A stretch of DNA of 64,000 nt from Streptomyces parvus (GTDB lineage: Bacteria > Actinomycetota > Actinomycetes > Streptomycetales > Streptomycetaceae). Positions 25,277 through 34,688 of this stretch are shown piece after piece. Positions within the stretch are counted from its first letter, which is position 1; every line of letters starts with the position of its first letter. The stretch lies in assembly GCF_014648875.1 (NCBI RefSeq), contig NZ_BMRY01000002.1, positions 496,001 through 560,000 of the forward strand, given 5' to 3'. A program made the translations under genes and the position numbers. The notes under the pieces are model-generated. The model was given only the letters and a program-made list of their open reading frames with translations. It did not search any database and was not told the DNA's origin.

Positions 25277-26086
25277 GTGAAAAAGCTCTCCGCACGACGA
25301 CGCCATCCGCTGGCGGCGGTCGTCGTACTACTCCTCGCGCTGGCGGCTACCGGGGGGCTGTACGCCGCGTTTGCGCCTGCGGGCAAGGCGCAGGCCGATG
25401 AAACCGCCCAGTCCCTCGCCATCGAAGAGGGCAAGAAGCTCTACGCCGTAGGCTGCGCCAGCTGCCACGGAACCGGCGGTCAGGGCACCACCGACGGGCC
25501 GTCCCTCGTGGGCGTGGGCTCCGCCGCCGTCGACTTCCAGGTCGGTACGGGCCGGATGCCCGCGCAGCAGCCGGGCGCCCAGGTACCGAAGAAGAAGGTC
25601 ATCTACAGCCAGGCTGAGATCGACCAGCTCGCGGCGTACGTCGCGTCGCTCGGCGCCGGTCCGGTCACCCCGACCGACAAGCAGGTCGACCCGGCGGGCG
25701 CGGACGTCGCCAACGGCGGCGAGCTGTTCCGTACCAACTGCGCCCAGTGCCACAACTTCACCGGTAAGGGCGGAGCCCTGACGGAGGGCAAGTACGCACC
25801 GGACCTCGAAGGTGTGAGCCCGAAGCACATCTACGAGGCCATGCAGACCGGCCCGCAGAGCATGCCCTCCTTCCCCGACACGGTGATGCCGGAGCAGGAG
25901 AAGAAGGACATCATCGCGTACATCGAGTCCGTGAACGGTGACGAGACGGAGAGCCCCGGCGGTCTGGCCCTCGGCGGCCTCGGTCCGGTCAGCGAAGGTC
26001 TGTTCGCCTGGATCTTCGGACTCGGCGCGCTCGTCGCAGTCGCCGTTTGGGTCGCGGCCCACACCGCTAAGGCCAAGAAGTCATGA
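25277..26086 (+). CDS. qcrC: Diheme cytochrome c subunit of the bc1 complex
   Basis: A 269-residue membrane-anchored c-type cytochrome that passes electrons inside the bcc-aa3 supercomplex, replacing soluble cytochrome c. An N-terminal signal-anchor lies at about 10-32. Two heme-binding motifs are present: CASCH at 60-64 and CAQCH at 155-159. A C-terminal membrane helix covers about 238-258. It overlaps qcrA by four bases (ATGA). The start is GTG with a weak ribosome site, 56 bases after ctaE. Confidence 0.96.
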   Translation: MKKLSARRRHPLAAVVVLLLALAATGGLYAAFAPAGKAQADETAQSLAIEEGKKLYAVGCASCHGTGGQGTTDGPSLVGVGSAAVDFQVGTGRMPAQQPGAQVPKKKVIYSQAEIDQLAAYVASLGAGPVTPTDKQVDPAGADVANGGELFRTNCAQCHNFTGKGGALTEGKYAPDLEGVSPKHIYEAMQTGPQSMPSFPDTVMPEQEKKDIIAYIESVNGDETESPGGLALGGLGPVSEGLFAWIFGLGALVAVAVWVAAHTAKAKKS

Positions 26087-27135
26087 GTAGCCAACAGATT
26101 CCAGAAGACAGCCTGCCCGCAGTGCAGGAGACCGCGCACGGCGCGGTCGAGGGTACGGACGACCCGTTCGCCGACCCGGGGCTGCCGGCTCACAAGCCGC
26201 GCATCCAGGACCTGGACGAACGCGCCGCGAACCGCTCCGAGCGGGCCGTCGCGCTCATGTTCACCCTCTCGATGCTGGCGACGGTGGGCTTCATCGCCTC
26301 CTACGTCATCTTCCCGGTGGACAAGATCGTCTACATCTGGCCGTTCGGCCACGTGAGCGCGCTCAACTTCTCCCTGGGGCTCACCCTGGGCGCGGCGCTC
26401 TTCTTCATCGGCGCGGGAGCCGTCCACTGGGCGCGCACCCTGATGTCCGACGTCGAGGTCGCCGCCGAGCGTCACCCGATCGAGGCAACGCCCGAGGTCA
26501 AGGCCCAGGTCATGGCCGACTTCGCGGCCGGTGCCGAGGAGTCCGCGATCGGCCGTCGCAAGCTGATCCGCAACACCATGTTCGGTGCGCTGGCCCTGGT
26601 GCCGCTCTCCGGTGTGGTCCTGCTGCGCGACCTCGGTCCGCTGCCGGAGAAGAAGCTCCGCAACACCCTCTGGGCGGAGGGCAAGGAGCTCATCAACATG
26701 AACACGATGACGCCGCTGCGCCCCGAGCACATCACCGTCGGGTCGCTGGCCTTCGCCATGCCCGAGGGGCTCGACCCGGAGTCGCACGACTTCCAGACGC
26801 AGATGGGCAAGGCCGCCCTGATGATCGTCCGCATCGAGCCGGACGACATCAAGGACAAGCGCCAGCGTGACTGGGCCCACGAGGGCATCGTCGCGTTCTC
26901 CAAGATCTGCACCCACGTCGGCTGCCCGATCAGCCTGTACGAGCAGCAGACGCATCACGTGCTCTGCCCGTGCCACCAGTCCACCTTCGACCTCTCCGAC
27001 GGCGCTCGCGTCATCTTCGGTCCGGCCGGCCACCCGCTTCCGCAGCTGCGGATCGGTGTCAACAGCGAGGGCAACCTCGAGGCGCTCGGCGACTTCGACG
27101 AGCCCGTCGGTGCTGCCTTCTGGGAGCGCGGATGA
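26083..27135 (+). CDS. qcrA: Rieske iron-sulfur subunit of the bc1 complex
   Basis: A 350-residue Rieske protein with the three N-terminal membrane helices typical of actinobacteria (about 55-75, 85-110 and 160-182). The 2Fe-2S centre uses Cys276 and His278 in CTHVGC and Cys295 and His298 in CPCH; Cys281 and Cys297 form the conserved disulfide. A twin-arginine-like GRRKLIRN precedes the third helix. It overlaps both qcrC and qcrB by ATGA. Confidence 0.96.
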   Translation: MSSQQIPEDSLPAVQETAHGAVEGTDDPFADPGLPAHKPRIQDLDERAANRSERAVALMFTLSMLATVGFIASYVIFPVDKIVYIWPFGHVSALNFSLGLTLGAALFFIGAGAVHWARTLMSDVEVAAERHPIEATPEVKAQVMADFAAGAEESAIGRRKLIRNTMFGALALVPLSGVVLLRDLGPLPEKKLRNTLWAEGKELINMNTMTPLRPEHITVGSLAFAMPEGLDPESHDFQTQMGKAALMIVRIEPDDIKDKRQRDWAHEGIVAFSKICTHVGCPISLYEQQTHHVLCPCHQSTFDLSDGARVIFGPAGHPLPQLRIGVNSEGNLEALGDFDEPVGAAFWERG

Positions 27136-28781
27136 GTACTGCGACAAAGAACCCCTCCGCCGCCGAACCGGCGAGCGGGCGCAAGGCTCCGGCCGGCGAG
27201 CGGGTTGCCGACTGGGCGGACGGCCGGCTGGGCATCTACGGCCTCGCCAAGGCCAACATGCGCAAGATCTTCCCGGACCACTGGTCCTTCATGCTCGGTG
27301 AGGTCTGCCTCTACAGCTTCATCATCATCATCCTCACGGGTGTGTATCTGACGCTGTTCTTCCAGCCGAGCATGGGCGAGATCGTCTACCACGGTCCGTA
27401 CGAGCCCATGCAGGGCATCCGGATGTCCGAGGCCTACGCCTCGACCCTGAAGATCAGCTTCGAGGTCCGCGGCGGTCTGCTGGTCCGGCAGATCCACCAC
27501 TGGGCCGCGCTGATCTTCCTGGCCGGCATGTTCGTGCACATGATGCGCGTCTTCTTCACGGGCGCCTTCCGCAAGCCGCGCGAGATCAACTGGCTCTTCG
27601 GCTTCCTGCTGTTCGTGCTCGGCATGTTCACCGGGTTCACCGGCTACTCCCTCCCGGACGACCTGCTCTCCGGTACGGGTGTCCGCTTCACCCAGGGCGC
27701 GATCCTGTCCGTGCCGATCGTCGGTACGTACATCTCGATGTTCCTGTTCGGCGGCGAGTTCCCCGGCCACGACTTCGTGGCCCGGTTCTACTCGATCCAC
27801 ATCCTGCTGCTGCCGGGCATCATGCTCGGCCTGCTGGTGGCCCACCTGATCCTGGTCTTCTACCACAAGCACACGCAGTTCGCGGGTCCCGGCCGGACCA
27901 ACAAGAACGTCGTCGGCATGCCGCTGCTGCCCGTGTACATGGCGAAGGCCGGAGGATTCTTCTTCCTCGTCTTCGGCGTCATCGCGATCATCTCGGCCAT
28001 CGCCACGATCAACCCGATCTGGGCCCTGGGCCCGTACCGGGTCGACCAGGTGTCCACCGGCGCCCAGCCCGACTGGTACATGGGCTTCGCCGAGGGTCTG
28101 GTCCGTGTGATGCCGGGCTGGGAGATCAACCTGTGGGGCCACACGCTCGTCCTGGGCGTGTTCATCCCGCTGGTCGCCTTCGGCCTGGTGCTCGGAGTCA
28201 TCGCGCTCTACCCGTTCATCGAGTCCTGGATCACCGGCGACAAGCGCGAGCACCACATCCTGGACCGCCCGCGCAACGCCCCGACCCGGACCGCGTTCGG
28301 CGTCGCCTGGATCACGGCGTACTTCATCGGCCTCGTCGGCGGTGGAAACGACCTGTGGGCCACGCACTTCCACCTGTCGATCAACTCGATCACCTGGTTC
28401 GTCCGGATCTTCTTCTTCGCCGGACCGGTCATCGCGTTCATCGTCACCAAGCGGATCTGCCTCGGCCTCCAGCGCCGCGACAAGGAGAAGGTGCTGCACG
28501 GTCGCGAGACCGGCATCATCAAGCGCCTGCCGCACGGTGAGTTCGTGGAGATCCACGAGCCGCTCAGCCAGGAGCAGCTGCACACGCTCACGGCGCACGA
28601 GCAGTACAAGCCGCTCGAACTCGGCCCCGCGGTCGACGAGAACGGCGTCAAGCGCAAGATCTCCCCGGTCCAGAAGCTGCGCGCCAAGCTCAGCAAGGGC
28701 TACTTCGCCGACGGGAACCAGATCCCCAAGGCGACCGCCGAGGAGTACAAGGAGATCAGCGAGGGCCACGGCCACCACTGA
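27132..28781 (+). CDS. qcrB: Cytochrome b subunit of the bc1 complex
   Basis: A 549-residue membrane protein binding two b hemes and forming the quinol oxidation site. ATG at 27132 lies in the qcrA stop. Paired histidines on two helices are seen in RQIHHWAAL with MFVHMMRVFF, and RFYSIHILLLPG with VAHLILVFYHKHTQF. The PDWY motif of the Qo site replaces PEWY, as in other actinobacteria. A long cytoplasmic tail of about 110 residues ends SEGHGHH. A terminator follows. Confidence 0.96.
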   Translation: MSTATKNPSAAEPASGRKAPAGERVADWADGRLGIYGLAKANMRKIFPDHWSFMLGEVCLYSFIIIILTGVYLTLFFQPSMGEIVYHGPYEPMQGIRMSEAYASTLKISFEVRGGLLVRQIHHWAALIFLAGMFVHMMRVFFTGAFRKPREINWLFGFLLFVLGMFTGFTGYSLPDDLLSGTGVRFTQGAILSVPIVGTYISMFLFGGEFPGHDFVARFYSIHILLLPGIMLGLLVAHLILVFYHKHTQFAGPGRTNKNVVGMPLLPVYMAKAGGFFFLVFGVIAIISAIATINPIWALGPYRVDQVSTGAQPDWYMGFAEGLVRVMPGWEINLWGHTLVLGVFIPLVAFGLVLGVIALYPFIESWITGDKREHHILDRPRNAPTRTAFGVAWITAYFIGLVGGGNDLWATHFHLSINSITWFVRIFFFAGPVIAFIVTKRICLGLQRRDKEKVLHGRETGIIKRLPHGEFVEIHEPLSQEQLHTLTAHEQYKPLELGPAVDENGVKRKISPVQKLRAKLSKGYFADGNQIPKATAEEYKEISEGHGHH

Positions 28782-28800
28782 TCACCTGACCTGATCGCCA

Positions 28801-28842
28801 CCGCGAGAGCCCCGTCCATCCGCTGGACGGGGCTCTTCGCGG
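28801..28842 (+). terminator. Terminator of ctaE-qcrCAB
   Basis: An 18-bp stem with one bulge (28801-28818 with 28824-28842) lies 20 bases past the qcrB stop. Confidence 0.8.
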
Positions 28843-28904
28843 TCCCCGGGGCTGGATAGGGTGGAGCCGATCCTTCTTTCCGGCTGTGGACCCTGGAGCG
28901 GACC

Positions 28905-29969
28905 ATGAACGTTGTGACCCCGAACGGCGGCGACAGCGTGGCGGACCGTTCCTGGCCCGGCCTCCTGAACCCCCTGCTGCGCGGCGAGAACCTCAGTGCC
29001 GAGGAGACCTCCTGGGCCATGGACCGCATCATGAGCGGCGAGGCCACCGACGCGCAGATCGCCGGGTTCGCCGTGGCGCTGCGGGCCAAGGGCGAGACCG
29101 TGGACGAGGTCACCGGCCTGGTCCGCGCGATGTACGCGCACGCCAACACCATCGAGGTGCCCGGCCGCACCGTCGACATCGTCGGCACCGGCGGCGACCT
29201 CGCCAAGACCGTCAACATCTCCACCATGTCCGCGATCGTCATCGCCGGCACCGGCGCCAAGGTCGTCAAGCACGGCAACCGGGCCTCCTCCTCCGCGAGC
29301 GGCTCCTCCGACGTCCTGGAGAAGCTCGGCGTCAACCTGGAGCTGACCCCGCGCCGGGTGGTCGAGGTCGCCGAGCAGGCGGGCATCACCTTCTGCTTCG
29401 CCGTGAAGTTCCACCCCGCCCTGCGGTACGCCGCCAAGGCCCGCAAGGAACTCGGCGCGCAGACCACGTTCAACATCCTGGGCCCCCTCACCAACCCGGC
29501 CCAGGTGCGCTCCCAGGCCGTCGGGGTCGCCGACGCCCGGATGGCGCCCATCGTCGCGGGCGTGCTGGCCGACCGGGGCAACTCCGCCCTCGTCTTCCGC
29601 GGCGACGACGGGCTGGACGAGCTGACCACCACCGCCACCTCCCGGGTCTGGGTGGTGCGCGACGGCGCGGTCCGCGAGGAGGCGTTCGACCCGCGCGACG
29701 TAGGGCTGCCCATCGTCCCGGTCGACGCGCTGCGCGGCGCCGACGCCTCGTACAACGCCGATGTGGCCCGCCGCCTGCTGGACGGCGAGAGGGGCGCGGT
29801 ACGGGAAGCGGTGCTGCTCAACTCGGCGGCGGCCCTGGTCGCCCTGGACCCGGGCCCCGGCACGCTGACCGAACAGCTCGCGACGAAGATCGCGGTGGCG
29901 GCCGAGTCCATCGACTCCGGGGCGGCCAAGCGGGCCCTGGAGCGCTGGGTGGCGGCCAGCAACGCCTGA
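28905..29969 (+). CDS. trpD: Anthranilate phosphoribosyltransferase
   Basis: A 354-residue enzyme that joins anthranilate to PRPP in tryptophan synthesis. It shows the PRPP-binding [14 protein letters not shown] region, [21 protein letters not shown] for anthranilate and metal binding, and the helical N-terminal dimer domain. The ATG follows GGAGCGG. A TAGGGT at 28857-28862 could be its -10. It stands apart from other trp genes; the fused trpEG lies 25 kb away with its own attenuator. Confidence 0.96.
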   Translation: MNVVTPNGGDSVADRSWPGLLNPLLRGENLSAEETSWAMDRIMSGEATDAQIAGFAVALRAKGETVDEVTGLVRAMYAHANTIEVPGRTVDIVGTGGDLAKTVNISTMSAIVIAGTGAKVVKHGNRASSSASGSSDVLEKLGVNLELTPRRVVEVAEQAGITFCFAVKFHPALRYAAKARKELGAQTTFNILGPLTNPAQVRSQAVGVADARMAPIVAGVLADRGNSALVFRGDDGLDELTTTATSRVWVVRDGAVREEAFDPRDVGLPIVPVDALRGADASYNADVARRLLDGERGAVREAVLLNSAAALVALDPGPGTLTEQLATKIAVAAESIDSGAAKRALERWVAASNA

Positions 29970-30006
29970 AACACCTGAGCGGAGTCCCCGGCGCACACGG
30001 TGTGAC

Positions 30007-30041
30007 CAAGGGCGCAGTCCGGATTCCGGACTGCGCCCTTG
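30007..30041 (+). terminator. trpD terminator
   Basis: A perfect 16-bp stem (30007-30022 with 30026-30041) has a 3-base loop. It separates trpD from the SAM-IV leader. Confidence 0.85.
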
Positions 30042-30070
30042 CGCGTGTGCATACGTATGGCAAGATGCTG

Positions 30071-30185
30071 CGCAGGTCATGAGTGACAGCGACTACGGCC
30101 CCGGCCCGCTGTCCGGCAACCCTCCGTCCGTGGCGGGGTGCCCCGGGTGAAGACCAGGCCGCAGGCAGCGAGGTCTGCGGCAAGC
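30071..30185 (+). ncRNA. SAM-IV riboswitch
   Basis: This is recognised by its conserved core: GGTCATGAGTGACAGC at the 5' side, then CTGTCCGGCAACCCTCC, GGGTGCCCCGGGTGAAGACC, and a closing hairpin GCCGCAG...CTGCGGC (30158-30181). GGTC at 30075 pairs with GACC at 30152 to close the aptamer. The SAM-I-like core with this downstream hairpin is the SAM-IV class, which is known in actinobacteria. It lies upstream of a tiny reading frame and a class V PLP enzyme, which would be repressed when SAM is plentiful. Control is probably at translation; I see no strong U-run terminator. Confidence 0.9.
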
Positions 30186-30247
30186 GCGGGCCCCTCGGCA
30201 TCCAGCGGATGTCAGCCCCCGGGGTCCTGGTCCCTAGGGAGCCTTCT

Positions 30248-30268
30248 GTGAGCAAGCGAATGCGCTAG
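30248..30268 (+). CDS. Six-codon leader ORF between riboswitch and PLP enzyme
   Basis: GTG AGC AAG CGA ATG CGC TAG encodes VSKRMR. It is preceded by AGGGAG at 30235-30240 with good spacing, better than many genes here. The ribosome site lies in the TCCCTAGGGA palindrome (30231-30240 region), so riboswitch state could expose or hide it. It may be a translated leader coupling control to the gene 100 bases downstream. Confidence 0.5.
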   Translation: MSKRMR

Positions 30269-30371
30269 GGCTGACTGCCCTTCTTCCGCGCACCCTTTTT
30301 CCTTTCCCCTCCTTGCGCCGCCGCGCATCCGCCGGCGCGGGAATTTCGCCTGCCTGTTACGGGAGTTCGCC

Positions 30372-31751
30372 ATGTCTGTCTCCACCGCTGCCCTCGACCC
30401 GTCGGTTTGTGCCCTGCTGCCCGTTCTGGGCCAGGACGTCACCGTTCCGCTCGTCACCGGCGGTGAAGTCACCTACGCCGCGCTCGACTACGCCGCCAGC
30501 GCCCCGGCCCTCCAGCGGGTCTGGGACGACGTCGCCGCGTACGCCCCGTACTACGGCAGCGTCCACCGCGGCGCCGGCTACCTCTCGCAGCTCTCCACCG
30601 ACCTCTTCGAGAACAGCCGCCGCACGGTCGCCGAGTTCCTCGGCTGCCGCCCGGAGGACCAGGTGGTCTTCACCCGCTCCACGACCGACTCCCTCAACCT
30701 GCTGGCCGCCGCGATCCCCGCCAACTGCCAGGTCTTCGTGTACGAGACCGAGCACCACGCCTCCCTGCTGCCCTGGCGCGACGCCCAGGTCACCTACCTC
30801 AACGCGCCCCGCACCCCGGGCCAGGCGGTGGAGACCCTGGAGCGCGCGCTCGCCGACCGCGACCCCTACGGCCCGGCCCTCGTCTGCGTCACCGGCGCCT
30901 CCAACGTGACCGGCGAGCTGTGGCCGGTGCGTGAACTGGCCGCCGCCGCCCACGCGCACGGCGCCCGCATCGTCCTGGACGCCGCCCAGCTCGCCCCGCA
31001 CCACCCCGTCGACGTCGCCGAACTGGACGTCGACTGGGTCGCGTTCTCCGGCCACAAGCTGTACGCGCCCTTCGGCTCCGGGGTCCTGGCCGGCCGCGCC
31101 GACTGGCTCCAGGCGGCCGAGCCGTACCTCGCCGGCGGCGGCGCGTCCCGCAAGGTCGCCCGGCGCGCCGACGGCGGCGTGGACGTCGACTGGCACACCA
31201 CGGCCGCCCGCCACGAGGCCGGTTCGCCCAACGTCATCGGCGTCTACTCCATCGCCTCCGCCTGCAAGGCCCTCACCGAGGCGGGCTTCGACAACCTGGT
31301 CGCCCGGGAGCAGGAGCTGGTGTCCCGGGTCCGTGAGGGGCTCGCCGAGGTCCCCGAGGTGCAGGTGCTCTCGCTGTTCGGCGACGACGCGCCCCGGGTC
31401 GGCGTCATCTCCTTCGTGGTGCGCGGCTGGAACAGCTCGCACTTCGCCGCCGCCCTCTCCGCCGAGTACGGCATCGGCGTGCGCGACGGTCTCTTCTGCG
31501 CCCACCCGCTCGTGCGCACCCTCCTCGGCAGCGACCCGCAGGACCCGGGGGAGTGCGGCGCCCCCGAGGCCGAGCCGGGCGAGCGCTCGCTGAACGCGAT
31601 CCGGGTGAGCTTCGGGGCCGGTACGCCCGACGAGCACATCGAGCGCTTCCTGCGCGCGGTGACCGAGCTGGTCCGCGAGGGCGCCCAGTGGAAGTACCGC
31701 ACCGAGGACGGCCGCTGCGTCCCGGACCGCGGCGAGGCCGCACAGGTCTGA
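30372..31751 (+). CDS. Class V aminotransferase-fold PLP enzyme under SAM control
   Basis: A 459-residue PLP enzyme of the NifS/CsdA fold. FSGHKLYAPFG carries the PLP lysine Lys229; ETEHHASLLPW and VLDAAQLAPH contribute to the cofactor site. I see no mobile loop cysteine of the desulfurase type at the usual place; DGLFCAHPLV has a cysteine near 376 that might serve. GGGAG lies before the ATG. The upstream SAM-IV riboswitch ties it to sulfur amino acid metabolism, so a role in cysteine, homocysteine or methionine supply is likely but the reaction is unknown. Confidence 0.88.
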   Translation: MSVSTAALDPSVCALLPVLGQDVTVPLVTGGEVTYAALDYAASAPALQRVWDDVAAYAPYYGSVHRGAGYLSQLSTDLFENSRRTVAEFLGCRPEDQVVFTRSTTDSLNLLAAAIPANCQVFVYETEHHASLLPWRDAQVTYLNAPRTPGQAVETLERALADRDPYGPALVCVTGASNVTGELWPVRELAAAAHAHGARIVLDAAQLAPHHPVDVAELDVDWVAFSGHKLYAPFGSGVLAGRADWLQAAEPYLAGGGASRKVARRADGGVDVDWHTTAARHEAGSPNVIGVYSIASACKALTEAGFDNLVAREQELVSRVREGLAEVPEVQVLSLFGDDAPRVGVISFVVRGWNSSHFAAALSAEYGIGVRDGLFCAHPLVRTLLGSDPQDPGECGAPEAEPGERSLNAIRVSFGAGTPDEHIERFLRAVTELVREGAQWKYRTEDGRCVPDRGEAAQV

Positions 31752-31771
31752 GGCAGGCGGAACACGTCGGC

Positions 31772-31798
31772 CGGGGACGGGCGCGTTGCCCGTCCCCG
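31772..31798. terminator. Bidirectional hairpin terminator
   Basis: An 11-bp perfect stem (31772-31782 with 31788-31798) has a GCGTT loop. It lies between the convergent PLP enzyme and AsnC-type genes. Confidence 0.8.
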
Positions 31799-31816
31799 CC
31801 CGACGTACATCCGGAG

Positions 31817-32098
31817 TTACGCGTCGAGGCCGATGGCGAACGCCGCTTCCAGGTCGTGCTGGGAGTACGTACGGAACGCCACATGGGTGTCCGTGCCCTC
31901 GACGCCCGGGATCTTGCTGATCCGGCCGGGGATGATATCGGCGAGGTCGTCGTGGCGGGCGACCCGGACCATGGCGATCAGGTCGTAGGTGCCGGTGACG
32001 GAGAAGACCTCGCTGACGCTGTCCAGCGCGGCGATGGCCTCGGCGATCTCCGGAATCCGGTCCACACTGGTCTTGATGAGCACGATCGCGGTGATCAC
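31817..32098 (-). CDS. Stand-alone AsnC/Lrp ligand-binding (RAM) domain protein
   Basis: A 93-residue protein with only the RAM ligand-binding fold of Lrp/AsnC regulators: beta-alpha-beta MITAIVLIKTSVDRIPEIA, then VTGTYDLIAMVRV. It has no DNA-binding domain. Such proteins may bind amino acids or modify full-length Lrp oligomers. Its GTG overlaps the rhomboid stop (GTGA), so the two are translated together. Confidence 0.9.
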   Translation of the reverse strand: MITAIVLIKTSVDRIPEIAEAIAALDSVSEVFSVTGTYDLIAMVRVARHDDLADIIPGRISKIPGVEGTDTHVAFRTYSQHDLEAAFAIGLDA

Positions 32099-32850
32099 GG
32101 CTGGCTGTCTCCCTCGGTGGCCGTGGCTGGAACCTTCACTCTAGCCCTCCGCCCATACCGCACCCAGGCGTAGAGGAACCCCGCCGCGAACCCGGCCACA
32201 TGCGCCAGATACGCCACGCCCGGCCCCGCGTCCGCGCCCTGCGCCGCCGCCCACTGGAGGGCGAACCAGAAGATCAGCACGATCCAGGCGGGAAAGCGCA
32301 GCGGCAGGAAGAAGAGGAACGGGAACAGGCTGGTCACCCGGGCCTTGGGGAAGAGGTACAGGAACGCGCCCAGCACCGCGGAGATCGCCCCCGACGCCCC
32401 GACCAGCGTCTGTGCGGAGTCCGCGTGCGCCGCCGCGTAACAGACCAGCGCCACATAGCCGCAGCCCACGTAGAACAGCGCGAACTGCACCCGCCCCATG
32501 CGCTCCTCGGCCATCGCCCCGAACACGTACAGGAACAGCAGGTTCCCCAGCAGGTGCAGCCAGCTGCCGTGCACGAACAGCGCCGTGAACGGGGTGATCA
32601 GGGCGTGCGCGGAGCCCTCCCACAGCTCGGCGGGGATCACCCCCCACCGCTCGAAGTACGAGGCCTGCGCGGCGAGCAGAGCCTCCTCGCTCCGGTGGGC
32701 GGCGCCGCCGAACCCGGAGAGCGGGCTGATCAGGAAGACCACCCCGCAGACGCCGATCAGCCCGTACGTGACCGGGGCGCCGCTCGCCACCGCCGCGTCC
32801 CGGATCCTCCCCGCCGTGGTCCGCCAGTCGGCCTGCCGCCACTCGATCAT
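32095..32850 (-). CDS. Rhomboid-family intramembrane serine protease
   Basis: A 251-residue six-helix membrane protease. The catalytic dyad is Ser153 in LVGASGAISAVLG and His217 in YLAHVAGFAAG. The L1-loop/helix-2 motif SWLHLLGNLLFLYVFG is present. The start at 32850 (MIEWRQADWRTT) gives a compact N-terminus; an upstream frame could add 18 basic residues. It is coupled to the AsnC-type domain gene. The substrate is unknown. Confidence 0.9.
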   Translation of the reverse strand: MIEWRQADWRTTAGRIRDAAVASGAPVTYGLIGVCGVVFLISPLSGFGGAAHRSEEALLAAQASYFERWGVIPAELWEGSAHALITPFTALFVHGSWLHLLGNLLFLYVFGAMAEERMGRVQFALFYVGCGYVALVCYAAAHADSAQTLVGASGAISAVLGAFLYLFPKARVTSLFPFLFFLPLRFPAWIVLIFWFALQWAAAQGADAGPGVAYLAHVAGFAAGFLYAWVRYGRRARVKVPATATEGDSQP

Positions 32851-33044
32851 GTACAGAGCATGACGTACCGGCCGAGAACGGGACGGAGCGCCTCGCCGTG
32901 TCAATGCCTATACGCGAGGCCGTAGGGTTACGCCAGGACTTCCGCAGTTCGACGGCGCACCGCGAGATCCTTGACGTAGACAGGTGGAGTCGCGGCGGCG
33001 CGCCCGGCGCGGGCTCCTGGAGACGACGAAAGAGGACGCACACG

Positions 33045-33287
33045 ATGACGACGGTTCCCCTGCCGACGGACTCGACCCGCTGGCGCTGCACCCTGTGCGG
33101 CAACCTCACGCGCTTCGACGTGACCCGCTCCTCCAAGGTCGTGGAGTACGTGCACCTCGACCTGGCCGGTGAGTCGAGTGTCGAGGAGCGGGAGGTCGTC
33201 AGTGAGACCATCGAGTCGGTCCGCTGTCGTTGGTGCAACGCGGTGGACCAGATCGAACTGGTGGACAGGCCGGGTGCCGCTTCCTGA
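33045..33287 (+). CDS. Small zinc-ribbon-like protein
   Basis: An 80-residue protein starting MTTVPLPTDSTRWRC. Two CxxC pairs (CTLCG near 15-18 and CRWCN near 63-66) would bind one zinc. GAAAGAGGAC precedes the ATG. It is divergent from the rhomboid gene and 39 bases upstream of the NYN protein, probably in one unit. The family is conserved in Streptomyces; function unknown. Confidence 0.8.
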   Translation: MTTVPLPTDSTRWRCTLCGNLTRFDVTRSSKVVEYVHLDLAGESSVEEREVVSETIESVRCRWCNAVDQIELVDRPGAAS

Positions 33288-33326
33288 GGGAGCGCACCCT
33301 TCGACATATCTATGGGGTGACGGACG

Positions 33327-34688
33327 GTGGATCAGCCGACCAGCGGCGCCGGACCGGCCGATGAGGCCGACGGCGGTGCAGAGGCGCTCGGCCGTCCGCT
33401 GCCCGAGGGTGTGCGACGGCGGGTGATCGCGCTGGTCTCGGACGCCTTCGGCTCCCTGACCGTCGCAGAACTGCCCGCCCAGCTACGGCAGTACGCCCGG
33501 TTCACCCCGACCCGGCGGGCGAAGTTCGCGGGGAACGCGATGGCCGCCGCGCTGGAGAGCGACACCGTCTTCCGGCAGCGCATCGGTGAGCGGCTCGGCC
33601 AGTCCCAGCCCGAGCTGACCGGTGCGCTGGAGGCGGGCGCGCCGCCCGCCGCCGCCGATCCCCTTGATGTGGCCGCGGCCGCCTATGTGCTGCGCCCGGC
33701 CGGCTGGGTCAAGCTGGTCGAGTCGGCCGGCGAGGAGGTCCAGCGCGCCGACGCGGAACGGGCCGACGAGGAGACCCGGCGGGAGAGGGATCAGCTGCGC
33801 GAGGAGCTGGAGCGGGCCCGCGCCCATACCCGTACGGAGACCGAGCGGCTGCGCACCGAGCTGGAGGCGGCCCGCAAGGAGTCCGAGTCGCTGCACCGTA
33901 AACTGCGCAGCGCGCTCAGCGAGGTGAAGCGCGGCGAGGCCGCCCTGCGTCGCAGTGGCGCCGAGACCGACACCGTACGGGCCGAGTCGGCCGCCCAGCT
34001 CTCCGCCGTGGAGAGCGAGTCGCGGCGGCTCAAGGCGCGGCTGGGGGAGGCCGAGGCGGCCCTGGAGGCGAGCCGCCGGGCCGCCCGGGAGGGCCGCTCG
34101 GTGGAGGACATGAGGCTGCGGCTGCTCCTGGACACCGTGCTGGACGCGGCCTCGGGGCTGCGGCGGGAGCTGGCGCTTCCTCCGGCGACCACGCATCCCG
34201 CCGACACCGTGGACGCGCTGGAGCCGGGCCGGATGTCGCCCAAGGACATTGCCGCGCGCGCCCTTTCGGAGACCGATCCGGCTTTGCTGGACCAGTTGCT
34301 CGCGCTGCCGCAGGCGCATCTCATCGTGGACGGGTACAACGTCACCAAGACCGGCTATCCCCAGATGCCGCTGGAGAAGCAGCGGTTGCGGCTGCTGGGC
34401 GGGCTCTCGGTGCTCGCGGCGCAGACCGGTGCCGAGATGACCTGTGTCTTCGACGGGGCCGAACTGGCCGCCCCGGTGCTGCTGGCCCCGCCGCGCGGCG
34501 TGCGGGTGCTGTTCAGCAAGCCCGGGGTCACGGCGGACGAGGTGATCCGTCAACTGGCCCGCGCGGAACCGCCGGGGCGGCCCGTGGTGGTCGTCTCCAC
34601 CGACCGTGAGGTGGCGGACGGCGTTGCGAAGGCCGGGGCGCGGCCGGTCGCGTCCGTGTTGCTCCTCAAGCGCCTTTCGCGCGTCTAA
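33327..34688 (+). CDS. NYN-domain (PIN-like) protein with coiled coil
   Basis: A 453-residue protein starting with GTG. An N-terminal domain of about 130 residues is followed by a long Glu/Arg-rich coiled coil (about 135-255). A C-terminal NYN domain of the YacP type begins LIVDGYNVTKTGYP, with Asp335, VFDGAE and STDREVADG supplying acidic metal-binding residues. This suggests an RNase, as proposed for YacP/Rae1-type proteins; the substrate is not known. It follows the small zinc protein. Confidence 0.85.
   Translation: MDQPTSGAGPADEADGGAEALGRPLPEGVRRRVIALVSDAFGSLTVAELPAQLRQYARFTPTRRAKFAGNAMAAALESDTVFRQRIGERLGQSQPELTGALEAGAPPAAADPLDVAAAAYVLRPAGWVKLVESAGEEVQRADAERADEETRRERDQLREELERARAHTRTETERLRTELEAARKESESLHRKLRSALSEVKRGEAALRRSGAETDTVRAESAAQLSAVESESRRLKARLGEAEAALEASRRAAREGRSVEDMRLRLLLDTVLDAASGLRRELALPPATTHPADTVDALEPGRMSPKDIAARALSETDPALLDQLLALPQAHLIVDGYNVTKTGYPQMPLEKQRLRLLGGLSVLAAQTGAEMTCVFDGAELAAPVLLAPPRGVRVLFSKPGVTADEVIRQLARAEPPGRPVVVVSTDREVADGVAKAGARPVASVLLLKRLSRV

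Noticed and set aside
30083..30268. A 61-codon frame across the SAM-IV riboswitch
   Set aside because: It lies in structured RNA with no ribosome site; only its last six codons, from the GTG at 30248, have one.
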